DNA from: Bacillota bacterium
Lineage (GTDB): Bacteria; Bacillota; Clostridia; Acetivibrionales; DTU013
DNA length: 64,000 nucleotides
Assembly (NCBI GenBank): GCA_023433505.1
Contig: JAEZCO010000082.1
Location: 58,287 to 122,286 of the forward strand
Reading direction: 5' to 3'
Of this stretch, positions 42,588 to 51,948 are shown one piece after another. The notes under the pieces were generated by a model. The model was not told the origin of the DNA, ran no database searches, and was given only the letters and a program-made list of their open reading frames with translations. The stretch's first letter is position 1; each line of letters opens with the position of its first letter. Made by a program: the position numbers and the translations under genes.

Positions 42588-44249
42588 ATGAAAATCGTCA
42601 TCATCGGCGCCGTAGCCGCCGGTACGTCCGCTGCAGCAAAAGCAAGAAGAAATGATGAAAAGGCTGAGATCAAAATCTTCGATATGGATACCGATATTTC
42701 TTACTCCGGCTGCGGTTTGCCGTATTACATCGGGACCGGGATCGGAAGCAGGGAAGAGATCGTCCCCAGAGATACCGTCTACTTTAAGCGCAAATACAAT
42801 GTGGATATTTTTACCCGCCATCAGGTCCTGGAAATCGTCACTGCGGAAAAATCTCTCAAAGTTCTGAATATGGATACCGGCGAGGAGTTCATCGAATCCT
42901 TCGACAGGCTTGTCATCGCTACCGGAGCTGAAACAGCCATTCCACCCATTGAAGGAGTAGCAAAGTCCAATATATTCACCCTTCGGAATGTAGACAGTGC
43001 AGACCGGATTCGCGATTTTATCCTGACGCGGAAGCCTCAAAAGGCGGTAATCGTCGGCTCCGGCTTTATCGGGCTGGAAATGGCGGAGAGTCTTCAAAGC
43101 AGAGGCATTGCCGTAGACATGGTTGAAATGGCGGAGCATGTGATGCCTGCCATTGATAGGGATGTAGCAGTCTATGTGGAGGAGTATTTAAGGGAAAAGG
43201 GTGTCGGCCTGTTCCTGAAGGAGACGGTAACAGCTTTCGGCGGGGAGGCCTTTGCGGAGAAAGTCATAATGAAAAGCGGGACTGTCCTCGATACCGATTT
43301 AGTCATATTATCCGTCGGCGCCAGGCCGAATGTGAAGCTTGCCGTGAAGGCGGGAGTGGAGATAGGCCCCACGGGAGCCATCAAAGCAAATGCCAGGATG
43401 CAGACCAACATTGATTATATATATACCTGCGGTGATTGTGCGGAGAGCTACAGCCTTATAACAGGAAAACCCCTTTACCGGCCTCTGGGCTCAACGGCGA
43501 ACAAAACCGGGAGAATCGCAGGCGACCAGATAACGGGTGGCAGCCTTGAATTTAAGGGCATTCTCGGTACGGGAATTTTCAAGGTGTTTGATATGGCGGT
43601 TGCCGTAACCGGGCTTACGGAGAGCGAAGCCGTCAGGGAGGGCTTTGATGTGGTTACATGCCATAATATCAAGCCTGACAGACCCTCCTATTTCAATGGA
43701 CACGATATGGTCATAAAGGCTGTTGCAGACAGGTCCACCGGCAGGATTCTGGGTGCCCAGATCGTAGGAAAATCAGGGGTTGACAAGCGGATTGATGTTT
43801 TTGCCACCGCCATCACCTTCGGAGCCACGGCGGAGGATCTATCCCATCTTGACCTGGCCTATGCTCCGCCGTTTTCCACCAGCAAGGATCCGGTCATTTA
43901 TACGGGCATGATCCTGGATAACGATATGAACCGGGGGCGGAAGCTGATTACCGTAAAAGACCTGGAAGAGAAAAAAATGCGCGGTGAAAGTATCTCCGTC
44001 ATCGACGCAAGGACCAGACAGCAATTTGACAGTTCCCATATGGAAGGCGCCGTAAATATGCCTCAGGAGTGCATGAGAGAGCATATGGACCAGCTTGACA
44101 GGGACAATGAAATCGTAACCTATTGCAACAAGGGAGTCACGGGAAATGCGACGCAAAACATTTTACTGAACAGCGGGTTTAACAGGGTTTACAACTTGTC
44201 CGGCGGGCATGAGAACTATAAGAAGAATCGGAAGACGGAACTGAAATGA
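42588..44249 (+). CDS. CoA-disulfide reductase-like flavoprotein with C-terminal rhodanese domain
   Basis: A 553-residue FAD/NAD(P)H-dependent oxidoreductase. The N-terminal FAD loop is IGAVAAGTSAAA and the single redox cysteine is Cys42 in YSGCGLPYYIG, as in CoA-disulfide reductase. A second Rossmann motif GSGFIGLEMAESL marks the NAD(P)H site. The last 90 residues are a rhodanese domain with active cysteine in VTYCNKGVTG. Such CoADR-rhodanese fusions reduce CoA disulfides or persulfides and polysulfides. The ATG has a weak ribosome site (AGAGGTAATGGTAT). Confidence 0.9.
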   Translation: MKIVIIGAVAAGTSAAAKARRNDEKAEIKIFDMDTDISYSGCGLPYYIGTGIGSREEIVPRDTVYFKRKYNVDIFTRHQVLEIVTAEKSLKVLNMDTGEEFIESFDRLVIATGAETAIPPIEGVAKSNIFTLRNVDSADRIRDFILTRKPQKAVIVGSGFIGLEMAESLQSRGIAVDMVEMAEHVMPAIDRDVAVYVEEYLREKGVGLFLKETVTAFGGEAFAEKVIMKSGTVLDTDLVILSVGARPNVKLAVKAGVEIGPTGAIKANARMQTNIDYIYTCGDCAESYSLITGKPLYRPLGSTANKTGRIAGDQITGGSLEFKGILGTGIFKVFDMAVAVTGLTESEAVREGFDVVTCHNIKPDRPSYFNGHDMVIKAVADRSTGRILGAQIVGKSGVDKRIDVFATAITFGATAEDLSHLDLAYAPPFSTSKDPVIYTGMILDNDMNRGRKLITVKDLEEKKMRGESISVIDARTRQQFDSSHMEGAVNMPQECMREHMDQLDRDNEIVTYCNKGVTGNATQNILLNSGFNRVYNLSGGHENYKKNRKTELK

Positions 44250-44266
44250 TGAGGTGGCATCAATGA

Positions 44267-44380
44267 AGACAGATACCGGACGGTACCGTGCTGGAGGATA
44301 AAACACTGCAGCATGAGTTGAAAGGCTATTCCGAGTATGTAGAAGAAGTAAAATATAAGCTGATACCGTTTATTTGGTAA
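44267..44380 (+). pseudogene. Remnant of an isoprenylcysteine-methyltransferase-like gene (C-terminal 37 residues)
   Basis: A short frame ending at 44380 encodes TVLEDKTLQHELKGYSEY and then VEEVKYKLIPFIW, the almost invariant C-terminal tail of bacterial ICMT/DUF1295-type membrane methyltransferases (pattern LEDxxLQxELxGYxEYxxxVxYxLIPxxW). A stop (TGA 44264-44266) lies just upstream in the same frame and the membrane part is missing, so this is a decayed remnant. The preceding 44250-44290 bases do not rescue it in other frames. Confidence 0.75.
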
Positions 44381-44391
44381 AGAATAAACAG

Positions 44392-44459
44392 ACGGTATTT
44401 GCGGCCAGCCTCGTTAAAACTCCACTGATGAATTTAATTTTGAATTAGGTCGTTATAAT
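44392..44459. repeat. Dispersed repeat family B, copy 3
   Basis: CGGCCAGCCTCGTTAAAACT then CCACTGATGAATTTAATTTTG and GAATTAGGTCGTTATAA. It matches copy 1 in block order. Its right end overlaps the last codons of the phosphoesterase gene on the minus strand. Confidence 0.75.
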
Positions 44460-45042
44460 CCAGCAGATGATAGCCATAGGCATTGATTATCTGTGTGTTT
44501 TGATACTGGGAGATGCGGGGTTGGTTGCTCCTGTAATTCAAATGCTGGTGGCCATGGATGAAATAGCGCGGAGAGTATTGGTCCAGAAGCGCGTTATAGC
44601 TCCGGAAACCCTTGTGGCACAGGTCGGTCCCATCTCCAAGGCCCGACGCAGGAGCGTGGGTCATTAGAATGTCAAAGCCTTTATTCCACCAGATCTTCGG
44701 CCTTAGCTTCTTAATCCTCTTTCGCATTTGCTCTTCCGTATATTGGTACTCTTTATTGCTATAGCAGTAGCTTCCGCCGAATCCCACGATCCGGATACCC
44801 TTATGGACCAACAGCTGGCCGTCGATAGAGACGCAGCCCTCCGGCGGGTTTTTGATATAGTCGGTGTTGTGATTTCCCGGGACATAGAACAGCGGTGCCT
44901 TGATCATTGTAACAAGAAATGAAAGGTATTCTGCCTTTAGGTCTCCGCAGGAAAGGATAAGCTCCACGTCGGCGAAGCGTTCCCTGTCAAAATAATCCCA
45001 TATGTAAGGTTCTTCCTTGTCTGAAACCAGCAATATTTTCAT
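44434..45042 (-). CDS. Metallophosphoesterase
   Basis: A 202-residue calcineurin-like phosphoesterase. Four of the five metal motifs are visible: GDLKAEY, GNHN in VPGNHNTD, THAP, and HGHQH. The first motif, normally DxH, reads DKE (VSDKEEP), so one metal ligand differs. The substrate is unknown. The start at 45042 has a weak Shine-Dalgarno (ATAGAAAGATATTTT). The last residues (YNDLIQN) are encoded by a dispersed repeat that overlaps the 3' end, suggesting the repeat inserted at the end of the gene. Confidence 0.82.
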   Translation of the reverse strand: MKILLVSDKEEPYIWDYFDRERFADVELILSCGDLKAEYLSFLVTMIKAPLFYVPGNHNTDYIKNPPEGCVSIDGQLLVHKGIRIVGFGGSYCYSNKEYQYTEEQMRKRIKKLRPKIWWNKGFDILMTHAPASGLGDGTDLCHKGFRSYNALLDQYSPRYFIHGHQHLNYRSNQPRISQYQNTQIINAYGYHLLDYNDLIQN

Positions 45043-45194
45043 AAAATATCTTTCTATAACGAGATTCCTTTTATTCTATCATTATCCTCATTATTATACA
45101 ATTCAAATTCGCTTTAAAATATTTTGCAGACCTTTTAACCATTCTGAACGTATAAAACGAATATCGGGAATTATACCGATGAAATTTATTTTTT

Positions 45195-45236
45195 CTGCAA
45201 ACGAAAAATAAATTTTGTATAAGGTCGTTATAATTG
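45195..45236. repeat. Family B tail repeat, copy 4 (AT-rich tail only)
   Basis: AAATAAATTTTGTATAAGGT then CGTTATAATT, like the tails at about 728-744 and 44440-44459. It includes TATAAT (45229-45234). Confidence 0.5.
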
Positions 45237-45263
45237 GAATTAATACATATTAAATGTTATAAT
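45234..45263 (+). promoter_or_regulatory. Candidate promoter of asnS
   Basis: TTGGAA (45234-45239), 18 bases, TATAAT (45258-45263), 47 bases before the ATG. No T-box is present in this leader, unlike many Firmicute aminoacyl-tRNA synthetase genes. Confidence 0.55.
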
Positions 45264-45309
45264 TTTCATAGACGAATGCAACCTTATATAATTTACTGGA
45301 GGAATACAT

Positions 45310-46701
45310 ATGAAAGCAAGTATCAAGCAGGTGTACAGACAGCCCCAGGAGCATTTTGGGAAACAGCTTGAACTCAACGGGTGGGTGCGCACGGTCAGAG
45401 ATTCAAAGACCTTCGGATTTATTGAGCTGAATGACGGTTCCTTTTTCAAAAATCTTCAGGTAGTATTTGAAGAAAATAAAATTGATAATTTCAAGGATGT
45501 GGCAAAGCTCCCGGTAGGGTCTTCCATCCGGGTAGCGGGAGAACTGGTGGAAACTCCCGGTGCAAAACAGCCCTTTGAGCTTAAAGCCGCGCGTATTGAT
45601 ATAGAAGGCCTGTGCTCCCCGGAATACCCGCTGCAGAAAAAAAGGCATTCCTTTGAGTTCCTTCGTACCCTTGCCCACTTACGGCCGCGTACAAATACTT
45701 TTTCAGCCGTCTACAGGCTTAGGTCCGCTCTGGCTTTCGCCGTCCACAGATTCTTTCAGGAGAAGGGCTTTGTCTATGTCCATACGCCTATTATAACCAG
45801 CAGCGACTGCGAGGGCGCAGGTGAAATGTTCAGAGTAACAACATTGGATTTAACCAAGCTTCCGAAAGATGAGAAGGGCGATATTGATTTTGGCAGCGAC
45901 TTTTTCGGCAGGCAGACGAGTCTGACGGTAAGCGGGCAGCTGGCAGGAGAAAGCTATTGCATGGCTTTTGGCAATGTCTATACCTTCGGGCCCACCTTCC
46001 GGGCGGAGAATTCAAACACCGCCAGGCATGCGTCGGAGTTCTGGATGATCGAGCCGGAAATAGCCTTTGCCGACCTCGGCGACAATATGATGCTGGCGGA
46101 AGAGATGATGAAATACCTGATCCGGTATTGTATGGAAAACCTGCCGGAGGAATTGGAATTCTTCAACAGCTTTGTGGACAATACCCTGCTGGAGAGACTC
46201 AATCACGTATTGAATTCCGACTTCGGCCATATAACCTATACGGAAGCCATCGCACTTTTGGAAAAGGAGAATTCCGTGTTTGAATATCCGGTAAAATGGG
46301 GAAGTGATTTACAGACGGAACATGAAAGGTTCCTGACGGAGAAAATATTTAAGAAGCCGTTATTCGTCACGGATTATCCTAAGGATATCAAAGCTTTCTA
46401 CATGCGGATGAACGATGACGGCAAGACGGTAGCGGCAATGGACCTGCTTGTTCCGGGCGTAGGTGAGATTATCGGAGGAAGCCAGAGGGAAGAGCGCCTT
46501 GAGCTGCTGGAAAAGAGAATGGAAGCCATGGGGCTCAAAGCCGAGGATTACTGGTGGTATCTTGATCTTAGAAGATATGGAAGTACAAAGCACGCAGGCT
46601 ATGGACTGGGATTTGAAAGAGCGATTATGTATATGACGGGTATGACAAATATCAGGGATGTCATTCCCTTCCCCAGGACTCCCAAGTCGGCAGACTTTTA
46701 A
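45310..46701 (+). CDS. asnS: Asparagine-tRNA ligase
   Basis: A 463-residue class IIb aminoacyl-tRNA synthetase that charges tRNA-Asn. The N-terminal OB-fold anticodon domain (GWVRTVRDSKTFGFIELNDGS) is followed by the catalytic core with motif 2 (GPTFRAENSNTARHASEFWMIEPE, written as two parts around FRAENS) and motif 3 (GYGLGFERAIMYMTG). The length suits AsnRS rather than AspRS. ATG follows GGAGG. The downstream Asp23 gene starts 42 bases after the stop and may be co-transcribed. Confidence 0.95.
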   Translation: MKASIKQVYRQPQEHFGKQLELNGWVRTVRDSKTFGFIELNDGSFFKNLQVVFEENKIDNFKDVAKLPVGSSIRVAGELVETPGAKQPFELKAARIDIEGLCSPEYPLQKKRHSFEFLRTLAHLRPRTNTFSAVYRLRSALAFAVHRFFQEKGFVYVHTPIITSSDCEGAGEMFRVTTLDLTKLPKDEKGDIDFGSDFFGRQTSLTVSGQLAGESYCMAFGNVYTFGPTFRAENSNTARHASEFWMIEPEIAFADLGDNMMLAEEMMKYLIRYCMENLPEELEFFNSFVDNTLLERLNHVLNSDFGHITYTEAIALLEKENSVFEYPVKWGSDLQTEHERFLTEKIFKKPLFVTDYPKDIKAFYMRMNDDGKTVAAMDLLVPGVGEIIGGSQREERLELLEKRMEAMGLKAEDYWWYLDLRRYGSTKHAGYGLGFERAIMYMTGMTNIRDVIPFPRTPKSADF

Positions 46702-46742
46702 AGATAGGTTGTAAATAATATTTTACATAGGAGGGCATTAAT

Positions 46743-47150
46743 ATGGCAGAACTGGTAAGAACTCAGGGTAAGGATGATAAAATAAGGATTTCCGATGAAG
46801 TAATCGCAACAATCGCGGGCATCGCCGCATCCGAGGTGGAAAACCTCGCTTCCATGAGCGGCGGCTTGAAGGATGGAATCGCCGGCGTCTTCGGGAAGAA
46901 AAGCTTTGGCAAGGGTGTCAAGGTGGAGGTCAGGGAAAATGAAGTGACCATTGAAATGTCCATCATTATGCAATATGGCTGCAAAATCCATGAGGTTTCC
47001 AGGCAGATCCAGGAGATGGTGCGTTCGTCGGTGGAAAACATGACAGGCATGGCTGTGACTGCAGTAAACATTAACGTCCTTGGGGTGAGTGTCGGCAAAG
47101 ATACGGTGAAAATTGAAATGGTAGATGATAAAATTCTCCAAGCCGAATGA
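46743..47150 (+). CDS. Asp23/Gls24 family envelope stress protein
   Basis: A 135-residue Asp23/Gls24 protein with the family pattern IRISDEVIATIAGIAASEVE and GVKVEVRENEVTIEMSIIMQYG, then a region ending VNINVLGVSV. Family members are small cytoplasmic proteins associated with membrane anchors or alkaline/envelope stress. ATG follows GGAGG. It is next to a flippase-like membrane protein and asnS, and this neighbourhood does not narrow the role. Confidence 0.9.
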   Translation: MAELVRTQGKDDKIRISDEVIATIAGIAASEVENLASMSGGLKDGIAGVFGKKSFGKGVKVEVRENEVTIEMSIIMQYGCKIHEVSRQIQEMVRSSVENMTGMAVTAVNINVLGVSVGKDTVKIEMVDDKILQAE

Positions 47151-47171
47151 AAAGGATAGAAAGAGAGATAA

Positions 47172-48185
47172 ATGAAGAAAAAAATATTCAAGCTTCTGAT
47201 AGTTTTATCTTCAGCCATAATCCTCATTGCATTGATTTTTTTCACAAACGGTCTGGAAGAACTGGGGAACATGTTTGCAAAGGCCCGGCTTTACTGGATT
47301 GGAGTGGCATTTGGCTGCATGATCATATACTGGGTTATTGATGCTGCCATATTGCATACCATCGCAGGCGGCCTGCTGGAACATCAGCCTTTAAAAGATT
47401 CCGTCAGGGTCACAATGATCGGTCAGTTTTTTAATGCGATAACGCCGCTGTCCGGAGCAGGCCAGCCTGTTCAGGCCTATGTAATGGTCAAGGACGGCGT
47501 GAAGCCCGGGCATGCGGCGTCAATTATCGTTATCAAGACATTTCTGCATCAGCTGATCATTGTCTTATACTCCCTGACGGCTTTTGTTCTCAGAGGACCG
47601 CTTTTTGCAGACCGCATCCTCCACTTTTATTACTTCTATGCCCTGGGAATGTTGATTAACATTGCCTTCCTGCTTTTCTACGCTTTGTTTATCTATAAAA
47701 AGTCAACGGCGAAAAAAGTACTGCTTGCCATTTTCAAGCTCCTTAAAAGGATGAAATTCAAGAAAGCAGAGACCTGGCAGGCAAAGGTGGAAAGCGAGAT
47801 GGAAAGCTTTGGCGAAGGTGCGTCCATGATAAAGACACACCCGGGCATTGCCATAAGGCTCATCTTTTATCAGATCGTCCAATTTACCTTCTATTTCTCC
47901 ATTCCCTATTTTATCCATCTTGCGGTGGAGACTAACAGGGTCAGGATATTGGATATGATCATCGCCCAATCCATGATCATCCTTATATCCCTTCTGGTGC
48001 CTTCACCCGGTGCGACAGGGGGAGTGGAAGGCTTAAGCTACCTTTTCTACGGCATGTTTTTCAGGCAGGGCTATATTATTCCGGTGATTCTTATATTCCG
48101 CCTGCTGACTTACTATTCATCCATTATCATCGGCGGGCTCTTTGCGGTCTTTGCGCCTGAAAAACCGCTGAAACAGCGGACCTAA
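47172..48185 (+). CDS. Lysylphosphatidylglycerol synthase TM-region/flippase-like membrane protein
   Basis: A 337-residue protein with about eight membrane segments of the UPF0104/LPG_synthase_TM family. The features NAITPLSGAGQPVQAYVM and SPGATGGVEGLSYLF match the flippase half of MprF without the synthase domain. These proteins may translocate lipids, but the substrate is unknown. The start follows AAAGAGAGA. It is 22 bases after the Asp23 gene, so probably in the same transcript. Confidence 0.82.
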   Translation: MKKKIFKLLIVLSSAIILIALIFFTNGLEELGNMFAKARLYWIGVAFGCMIIYWVIDAAILHTIAGGLLEHQPLKDSVRVTMIGQFFNAITPLSGAGQPVQAYVMVKDGVKPGHAASIIVIKTFLHQLIIVLYSLTAFVLRGPLFADRILHFYYFYALGMLINIAFLLFYALFIYKKSTAKKVLLAIFKLLKRMKFKKAETWQAKVESEMESFGEGASMIKTHPGIAIRLIFYQIVQFTFYFSIPYFIHLAVETNRVRILDMIIAQSMIILISLLVPSPGATGGVEGLSYLFYGMFFRQGYIIPVILIFRLLTYYSSIIIGGLFAVFAPEKPLKQRT

Positions 48186-48208
48186 GCACGGGTACTCCAG
48201 GGGAAATA

Positions 48209-49987
48209 TCACTCATTATACTGAAGCTGATACAGGTTGTAATACATTCCTCTTTTAGCCAGCAGTTCCTGGTGGTTGCCCATTTCCCTTATACGTCCCT
48301 TGTGCAGGACGATGATCCTGTCTGCGTGCTGTATGGTTGAAAGCCTGTGGGCGATTACAATGGTTGTTCTGTTCCTTGTAAGCTTAGCCAGCGCATCCTG
48401 TATCAGCAGCTCTGTTTCGGTATCAATACTGGCAGTGGCTTCATCCAGCACCAGAATGGGAGGGTCAAAGGCCAGAGCCCTTGCAAAGGCCAGCAGCTGC
48501 CGTTGGCCTGAAGAATAGGTAGCGCCCCTTTCCTTAACTTCCTCCCCGTATTTAGCCGGCAGAGCTTCGATAAAGCCGCTGGCATTTACAAACTCCGCAG
48601 CTTCTTTTACTTTTTCGTCACTGATGCTTTCCTCATTCAATTTGATATTTTCCTTAATGGTGCCGCTGAAAAGGAACACATCCTGCAGCACGACGCCGAT
48701 GTTCCTTCGGAGGCTGTCAGAAGCGGCGTCTTTTATGTTTATGCCGTCAATCAGTATTTCACCCTTCTGAATTTCATAAAACCGGTTGAGCAAATTGATG
48801 ATGGAGGTCTTGCCGGCACCGGTGGCGCCGACGATGGCGATGGTTTTGCCGGCGGGAAGCTGGAAGCTGACGTCTTTCAATACCCAATCCTGGTTTTTGT
48901 AAGCAAACCAGACATTTTTAAATTCAATGGAAGCACTGAGCCGGTCCTTGTCAAAGTAAAAAGTACCTTCATCTTTTTCCGGTTCTGTATCCAGGACCTG
49001 AAAGATTCTCTCCGAAGCTGCCATGGAGGCTTGCAATATATTATACTTTTCAGCAAGGTCATTAATGGGCTGAAAGAACAGGCCCACATAGTTGACAAAT
49101 GCATACAGAACACCGAACTCTACGGTGCCTTCCACTACTTTGCCCCCGCCGTACCAGATGATCGCTGCGATGGAGAGATAGGAAAGCATCTCAATCACCG
49201 GTCTGAAAACGCCGAAGGTCACTATTTCCTTCATTCCTGCATTGTAGTAATCCCTGTTGACTTTTTTGAATTCATTGAGGTTTTCCTTCTCTTTGCTGAA
49301 AAGCTGGATAATGCGTATTCCTGTTATATTTTCAGAAAACGCTGAATTGATACGTGCAAGGGTTGTTCTGACAGCACGGTAAACTTCACGGATTTTGATT
49401 CTGAAAATGGCTGTAACAACGACAACCACGGGGGTTACCGCCAGCGTTACCAATGCGAGCATGGTATGCATGCGCAGCATGATTACAACGGTGCCAAGCA
49501 GCATCAGGACGTCCTTCAGCAGGGTTACCAGAACATTCGTATACATGTCGTTCAACGTTTCAGTGTCGTTTGTCACCCGGGTTACCAGCCGTCCTACGGG
49601 GTTCTTGTCAAAGAAGGAAAGCTTCATTCTCTGGAGGTGTGAAAACACCTGCTGCCGGATATTGTAAATGATGGTCTGGCCTGCCTGGTTCAAAGCGTAC
49701 ATTTGAATATAATTGAATAGAAAGCCTAGGGCAATAAGGCTTATAAAGATGATGCCGATTACGCCAAGTCCGGAGATGTCGCCGTTTTTTATCTTGTCGT
49801 CAATGGCCACCTTCAGCAGGTATGGCCTGGCAAGGTCGGAAAGGGTCGAACCCAAAAGCATGAATATGGCCACAGTAAAATACTTCCAATAGCTTTTGGC
49901 ATACACCAGCAGTCTTTTCATCAGCCTGGAGTCATAGGCCTTGCCCAATATTTCCTCTTCGTTCTGATTCGTATATTCTTCAGACAT
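48209..49987 (-). CDS. Heterodimeric ABC exporter, second subunit (catalytic Walker B)
   Basis: A 592-residue ABC exporter half-transporter with six N-terminal membrane helices and a C-terminal ATPase. Walker A is VGATGAGKTS, Walker B is ILVLDEATAS with the catalytic glutamate, and the H-loop is VIAHRLST. The ABC signature is degenerate (YSSGQRQ instead of LSGGQ). This is the partner of the 49989-51734 protein; together they resemble TM287/288 or BmrCD-type exporters with one inactive ATP site. ATG 49987 follows GGAG; its start is one base from the upstream stop. Confidence 0.93.
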   Translation of the reverse strand: MSEEYTNQNEEEILGKAYDSRLMKRLLVYAKSYWKYFTVAIFMLLGSTLSDLARPYLLKVAIDDKIKNGDISGLGVIGIIFISLIALGFLFNYIQMYALNQAGQTIIYNIRQQVFSHLQRMKLSFFDKNPVGRLVTRVTNDTETLNDMYTNVLVTLLKDVLMLLGTVVIMLRMHTMLALVTLAVTPVVVVVTAIFRIKIREVYRAVRTTLARINSAFSENITGIRIIQLFSKEKENLNEFKKVNRDYYNAGMKEIVTFGVFRPVIEMLSYLSIAAIIWYGGGKVVEGTVEFGVLYAFVNYVGLFFQPINDLAEKYNILQASMAASERIFQVLDTEPEKDEGTFYFDKDRLSASIEFKNVWFAYKNQDWVLKDVSFQLPAGKTIAIVGATGAGKTSIINLLNRFYEIQKGEILIDGINIKDAASDSLRRNIGVVLQDVFLFSGTIKENIKLNEESISDEKVKEAAEFVNASGFIEALPAKYGEEVKERGATYSSGQRQLLAFARALAFDPPILVLDEATASIDTETELLIQDALAKLTRNRTTIVIAHRLSTIQHADRIIVLHKGRIREMGNHQELLAKRGMYYNLYQLQYNE

Positions 49988-49988
49988 T

Positions 49989-51734
49989 TCACTCAACTCC
50001 TTCTATTTGTTCTGCCAGCAGTTGTTTCCGATAAAGGCTGTAGTACTCGCCTTCCAGGGAGAGCAGCGATTCATGGGTGCCTTTTTCCACGATTTCTCCG
50101 TTTTCCAGGACAAGGATCTCATCGGCGTCCTTAATGGTGGAGATCCTGTGGGAGATGATGATGCTGGTACGCTGTTTCATAAGACTTTTCAAGCCTTTCA
50201 GGATTTCTTCCTCCGTCTTTGTATCCACGGCGGAGAGACAGTCGTCCAGGATCAAAATTGCCGGGGATCTGAGGATGGCGCGGGCGATGGCAACCCTTTG
50301 CTTTTGTCCGCCGGACAGGGTCACGCCTCTTTCGCCTACCTGGGTTTCAAATTTGCCCGGAAAATCCATGATATCATTGTAAAGCATTGCTGTTTTTGAC
50401 GCTTCAATGATCTCTTCTTCCGTCTTCCCATGATAAAAATCAATATTTTCCCGGAGGGTAGAGGAAAACAGGAAGGTGTCCTGGGGAACGCAGCCTGCGG
50501 CATTTCTCAGCACCGGCACAGCGATGCGGTTGATATCCGTCCCGTCGATGAAAAGCATGCCGTCGGGAACGTTGTAAAGCCTGGTAATCAGGTTGGCCAG
50601 GGTCGTTTTTCCGCTCCCGGTCCTGCCTACAATGGCCAGGGTTTTTCCCGGTTCCAGTGCGATTTCCAGGTTTTTTAAAACCGGCTTTTCAGTACCCGGG
50701 TAGGTGAAGCTCAAATTCCTGAAGGTGATGCCGCCCTTTATATCTAAATTTTTAAGGGTATCCTTTTCCTGTATTTCAGGCACTTCATCCAAAATGGTGT
50801 TGACCCTTTTCAGTGAAACGATGCCTCTTTGAAAGATGCTGATGACCCAGCCCAGTGCCGAAACGGGCCAGACCAGCATGCCCAGATAGCTGTTGAAAGC
50901 AATAAACTGGCCCAGGGTAATCTGGTTTTTTATGACCAGGATGCCGCCAAACCACAGGCCGATGGCAAATGAGACCGAGGATATGGCCATAATGGCCGGG
51001 AACATCATGTTCATAATCATGATGTATTTTATATTCATTTTTTTATTCTGGCTGTTTGCCTTTTCAAACTTCAGAATTTCCCTGGCTTCCTGGACGAAAG
51101 CTTTGATCACCCGGATGCCTGAAAAGTTTTCCCTGGCAGTTTCCGTCATTGCGGAAAACGCTTCCTGCATGCGGTTTATCCTCTGCTGCATGGTTTTCAG
51201 GAAGAAAGAGGTAGCTATAAGCAAAATGAAAAGAGGGGCGAAGGAGGCCAAAGTCAGCTGGACCCCTGCCGTTTTTATCATCATGACGAGGGAAACCACC
51301 GGGATGAGGGCGGAGTCGATGGAGATGATGATCCCCATGCCCGTGGCCATGGTGATGTTTCCAATGTCATTGGTGGCGTGGGCCATGAGGTCGCCGGTTT
51401 TGTGACTGGTAAAATAGAAAGCTCCCAGCTTCTGGAGATGAGAATAAAAACGCTCTCTGAGGCTGGCCTCTATTTTTTTGGACACACCCAGGATCAGATA
51501 TCTCCAGAAGAACCGGAAGGAGGCGATGCCTGCGGCCATGATCACAATGATCAGGGCATATTTCAGGATTCTGGACCTATCCAGCTGCCCTGAATCCAAA
51601 AGGTCCGTAATGTTCCCGATAAGCCATGGCAGAATAAGCTGAAGCACATCCACCACCAGAAGGCATAAAACTCCGGCGGCATAATGGTATTTGCCGGCTG
51701 CGATCAAATCCTTTATATATCTGAGATTGCCCAT
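49989..51734 (-). CDS. Heterodimeric ABC exporter, first subunit (degenerate Walker B)
   Basis: A roughly 581-residue ABC half-transporter. Walker A is VGRTGSGKTT, the signature is canonical (LSGGQKQRVAIARA), but the Walker B catalytic glutamate is aspartate (ILDDCLSAVD), as in the degenerate site of TM287-type heterodimers. The start is unclear: ATG 51734 lies 12 bases from AAGGAG; a GTG at 51743 would be very close to it. It is the first gene of the two-gene exporter operon. The substrate is unknown (multidrug or lipid). Confidence 0.92.
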   Translation of the reverse strand: MGNLRYIKDLIAAGKYHYAAGVLCLLVVDVLQLILPWLIGNITDLLDSGQLDRSRILKYALIIVIMAAGIASFRFFWRYLILGVSKKIEASLRERFYSHLQKLGAFYFTSHKTGDLMAHATNDIGNITMATGMGIIISIDSALIPVVSLVMMIKTAGVQLTLASFAPLFILLIATSFFLKTMQQRINRMQEAFSAMTETARENFSGIRVIKAFVQEAREILKFEKANSQNKKMNIKYIMIMNMMFPAIMAISSVSFAIGLWFGGILVIKNQITLGQFIAFNSYLGMLVWPVSALGWVISIFQRGIVSLKRVNTILDEVPEIQEKDTLKNLDIKGGITFRNLSFTYPGTEKPVLKNLEIALEPGKTLAIVGRTGSGKTTLANLITRLYNVPDGMLFIDGTDINRIAVPVLRNAAGCVPQDTFLFSSTLRENIDFYHGKTEEEIIEASKTAMLYNDIMDFPGKFETQVGERGVTLSGGQKQRVAIARAILRSPAILILDDCLSAVDTKTEEEILKGLKSLMKQRTSIIISHRISTIKDADEILVLENGEIVEKGTHESLLSLEGEYYSLYRKQLLAEQIEGVE

Positions 51735-51948
51735 AAACTGCACTGTCTCCTTCAACTGTAAGTTTTATCCTTTTATTTTATCATTGGCAGAAGAATAATC
51801 AATTGTTTTTATTTTTTTTAAATTTTATTAGACATTGTAAATACTTATCCGTATTATTGATATAGAAAACAAAAAACTTACGGAAACAGGTTTTTTGCTT
51901 GTATGCTTTAAGAAATTGAAAATATAAAGCTAAAAGGAGAAATAGAGT

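Noticed and set aside
45043..45309. T-box upstream of asnS
   Set aside because: No T-box motif, specifier stem or terminator; only promoter-like sequences and a repeat tail.
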